Shown in pieces: positions 6,033-6,132 of a stretch of 6,132 bases of DNA; positions within the stretch are counted from its first letter, which is position 1, and the number at the start of each line of letters is the position of its first letter. The notes below the pieces were generated by a model. That model was given only the letters and a program-made list of their open reading frames with translations, searched no databases and had not been told where the DNA came from. The DNA is from JAJKIP01 sp040509055 (GTDB lineage Bacteria; Bacteroidota; Bacteroidia; Chitinophagales; Chitinophagaceae). Made by a program: the position numbers and the translations under genes. The stretch lies in contig JBEVLT010000071.1 of NCBI GenBank assembly GCA_040509055.1, forward strand, positions 1-6,132, read 5' to 3'.

Positions 6033-6132
6033 TTATTCTGTGATTTGCTTTAATAATGTTGAAAGAGATTGTTCCAAAACTTCCTTATTTTTCAATTTAC
6101 ATTCCCATATTGTAATTACTCGCCATCCTAAT
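6033..6132 (-). CDS. vsr: Vsr very short patch repair endonuclease, C-terminal fragment (cut by window edge)
   Basis: Reading the minus strand from 6131 down to TAA at 6033-6035 gives 32 residues beginning LGWRVITIWECKLKNKE. This matches the C-terminal signature of Vsr (Escherichia coli Vsr has LGWRVLIVWECALRGRE at the same place), and the following residues align as the short amphipathic helix that comes next in Vsr. Vsr nicks DNA 5' of the mismatched T at T:G mismatches, which arise when 5-methylcytosine deaminates, and starts repair back to C:G. The catalytic N-terminal two-thirds, with its Asp and His residues and zinc site, is outside the window, so activity cannot be judged. The protein ends about 20 residues sooner after the motif than the E. 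coli protein, which is common among homologues. Low GC contrasts with the genes to its left. A cytosine methyltransferase gene is expected nearby. Confidence 0.85.
   Translation of the reverse strand, partial: LGWRVITIWECKLKNKEVLEQSLSTLLKQITE

Larger units (their letters stand above)
5872..6132. other. AT-rich boundary zone, possible edge of an acquired region
   Basis: GC content falls from about 57-62% in sampled 60-base blocks of the preceding gene to about 40% (5881-5940), 38% (5941-6000), 30% (6001-6060) and 27% (6061-6120). Bases 5872-6032 hold no convincing gene: only very short frames, plus the stem-loop listed separately. From 6033 the minus strand encodes the Vsr C terminus. The shift in composition, coinciding with a DNA-repair gene that travels with restriction-modification systems, suggests foreign origin. 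No attachment site, tRNA or direct repeat marks the junction. Confidence 0.55.

Overview
The window looks like a chromosomal segment of a Bacteroidota bacterium, most likely in or near the Chitinophagaceae (Chitinophaga-like). The case rests on four things. There is a TTTG / TAnnTTTG promoter, the form used by the Bacteroidota primary sigma factor. No start codon has a recognisable Shine-Dalgarno sequence. The AMP nucleosidase is the short (about 256-residue) form common in this phylum. A small stand-alone HsdR-N-type nuclease of a kind common in Bacteroidota is also present. The genus is an inference, not a demonstration. The core genes are moderately GC-rich (57-62% in sampled blocks of the nuclease gene), while the last 130 bases drop to about 30%.

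Layout. (1) Bases 1-2465, plus strand: the last 820 residues of a large protein of unknown function, whose start lies outside the window. It appears to carry two tandem PsbP/DUF1795-like beta domains, an alpha-helical solenoid-like middle interrupted by a very acidic insert, and a C-terminal beta-rich part. (2) Bases 2473-5394, minus strand: a likely three-gene unit transcribed right to left: amn (AMP nucleosidase), a small exported probable lipoprotein, and a fused double-ATPase subunit of an oligopeptide-type ABC transporter. The last two overlap by one base (TAATG). The ABC gene ends 7 bases from the convergent end of gene 1. (3) Bases 5395-5433: a 39-base divergent spacer holding a near-consensus promoter for the rightward gene, placed so close to the ATG that the mRNA should be leaderless or almost so. 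(4) Bases 5434-5871, plus strand: a stand-alone PD-(D/E)xK nuclease domain like the N terminus of type I restriction HsdR. (5) Bases 5872-6132: an AT-rich zone with a terminator-like stem-loop and, at the very edge on the minus strand, the C-terminal 32 codons of a Vsr (very short patch repair) endonuclease, too short to appear in a normal ORF listing.

How the parts fit. The left and middle genes look like ordinary core-genome content: nucleotide salvage, peptide or solute uptake, and conserved exported proteins. The right edge looks like the start of an accessory region. Vsr genes usually sit beside a DNA cytosine methyltransferase and often a restriction enzyme, so a restriction-modification or other defence locus probably continues to the right. 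No tRNA, rRNA, CRISPR array, insertion sequence or replication origin was seen. No gene-free stretch exceeds 161 bases.
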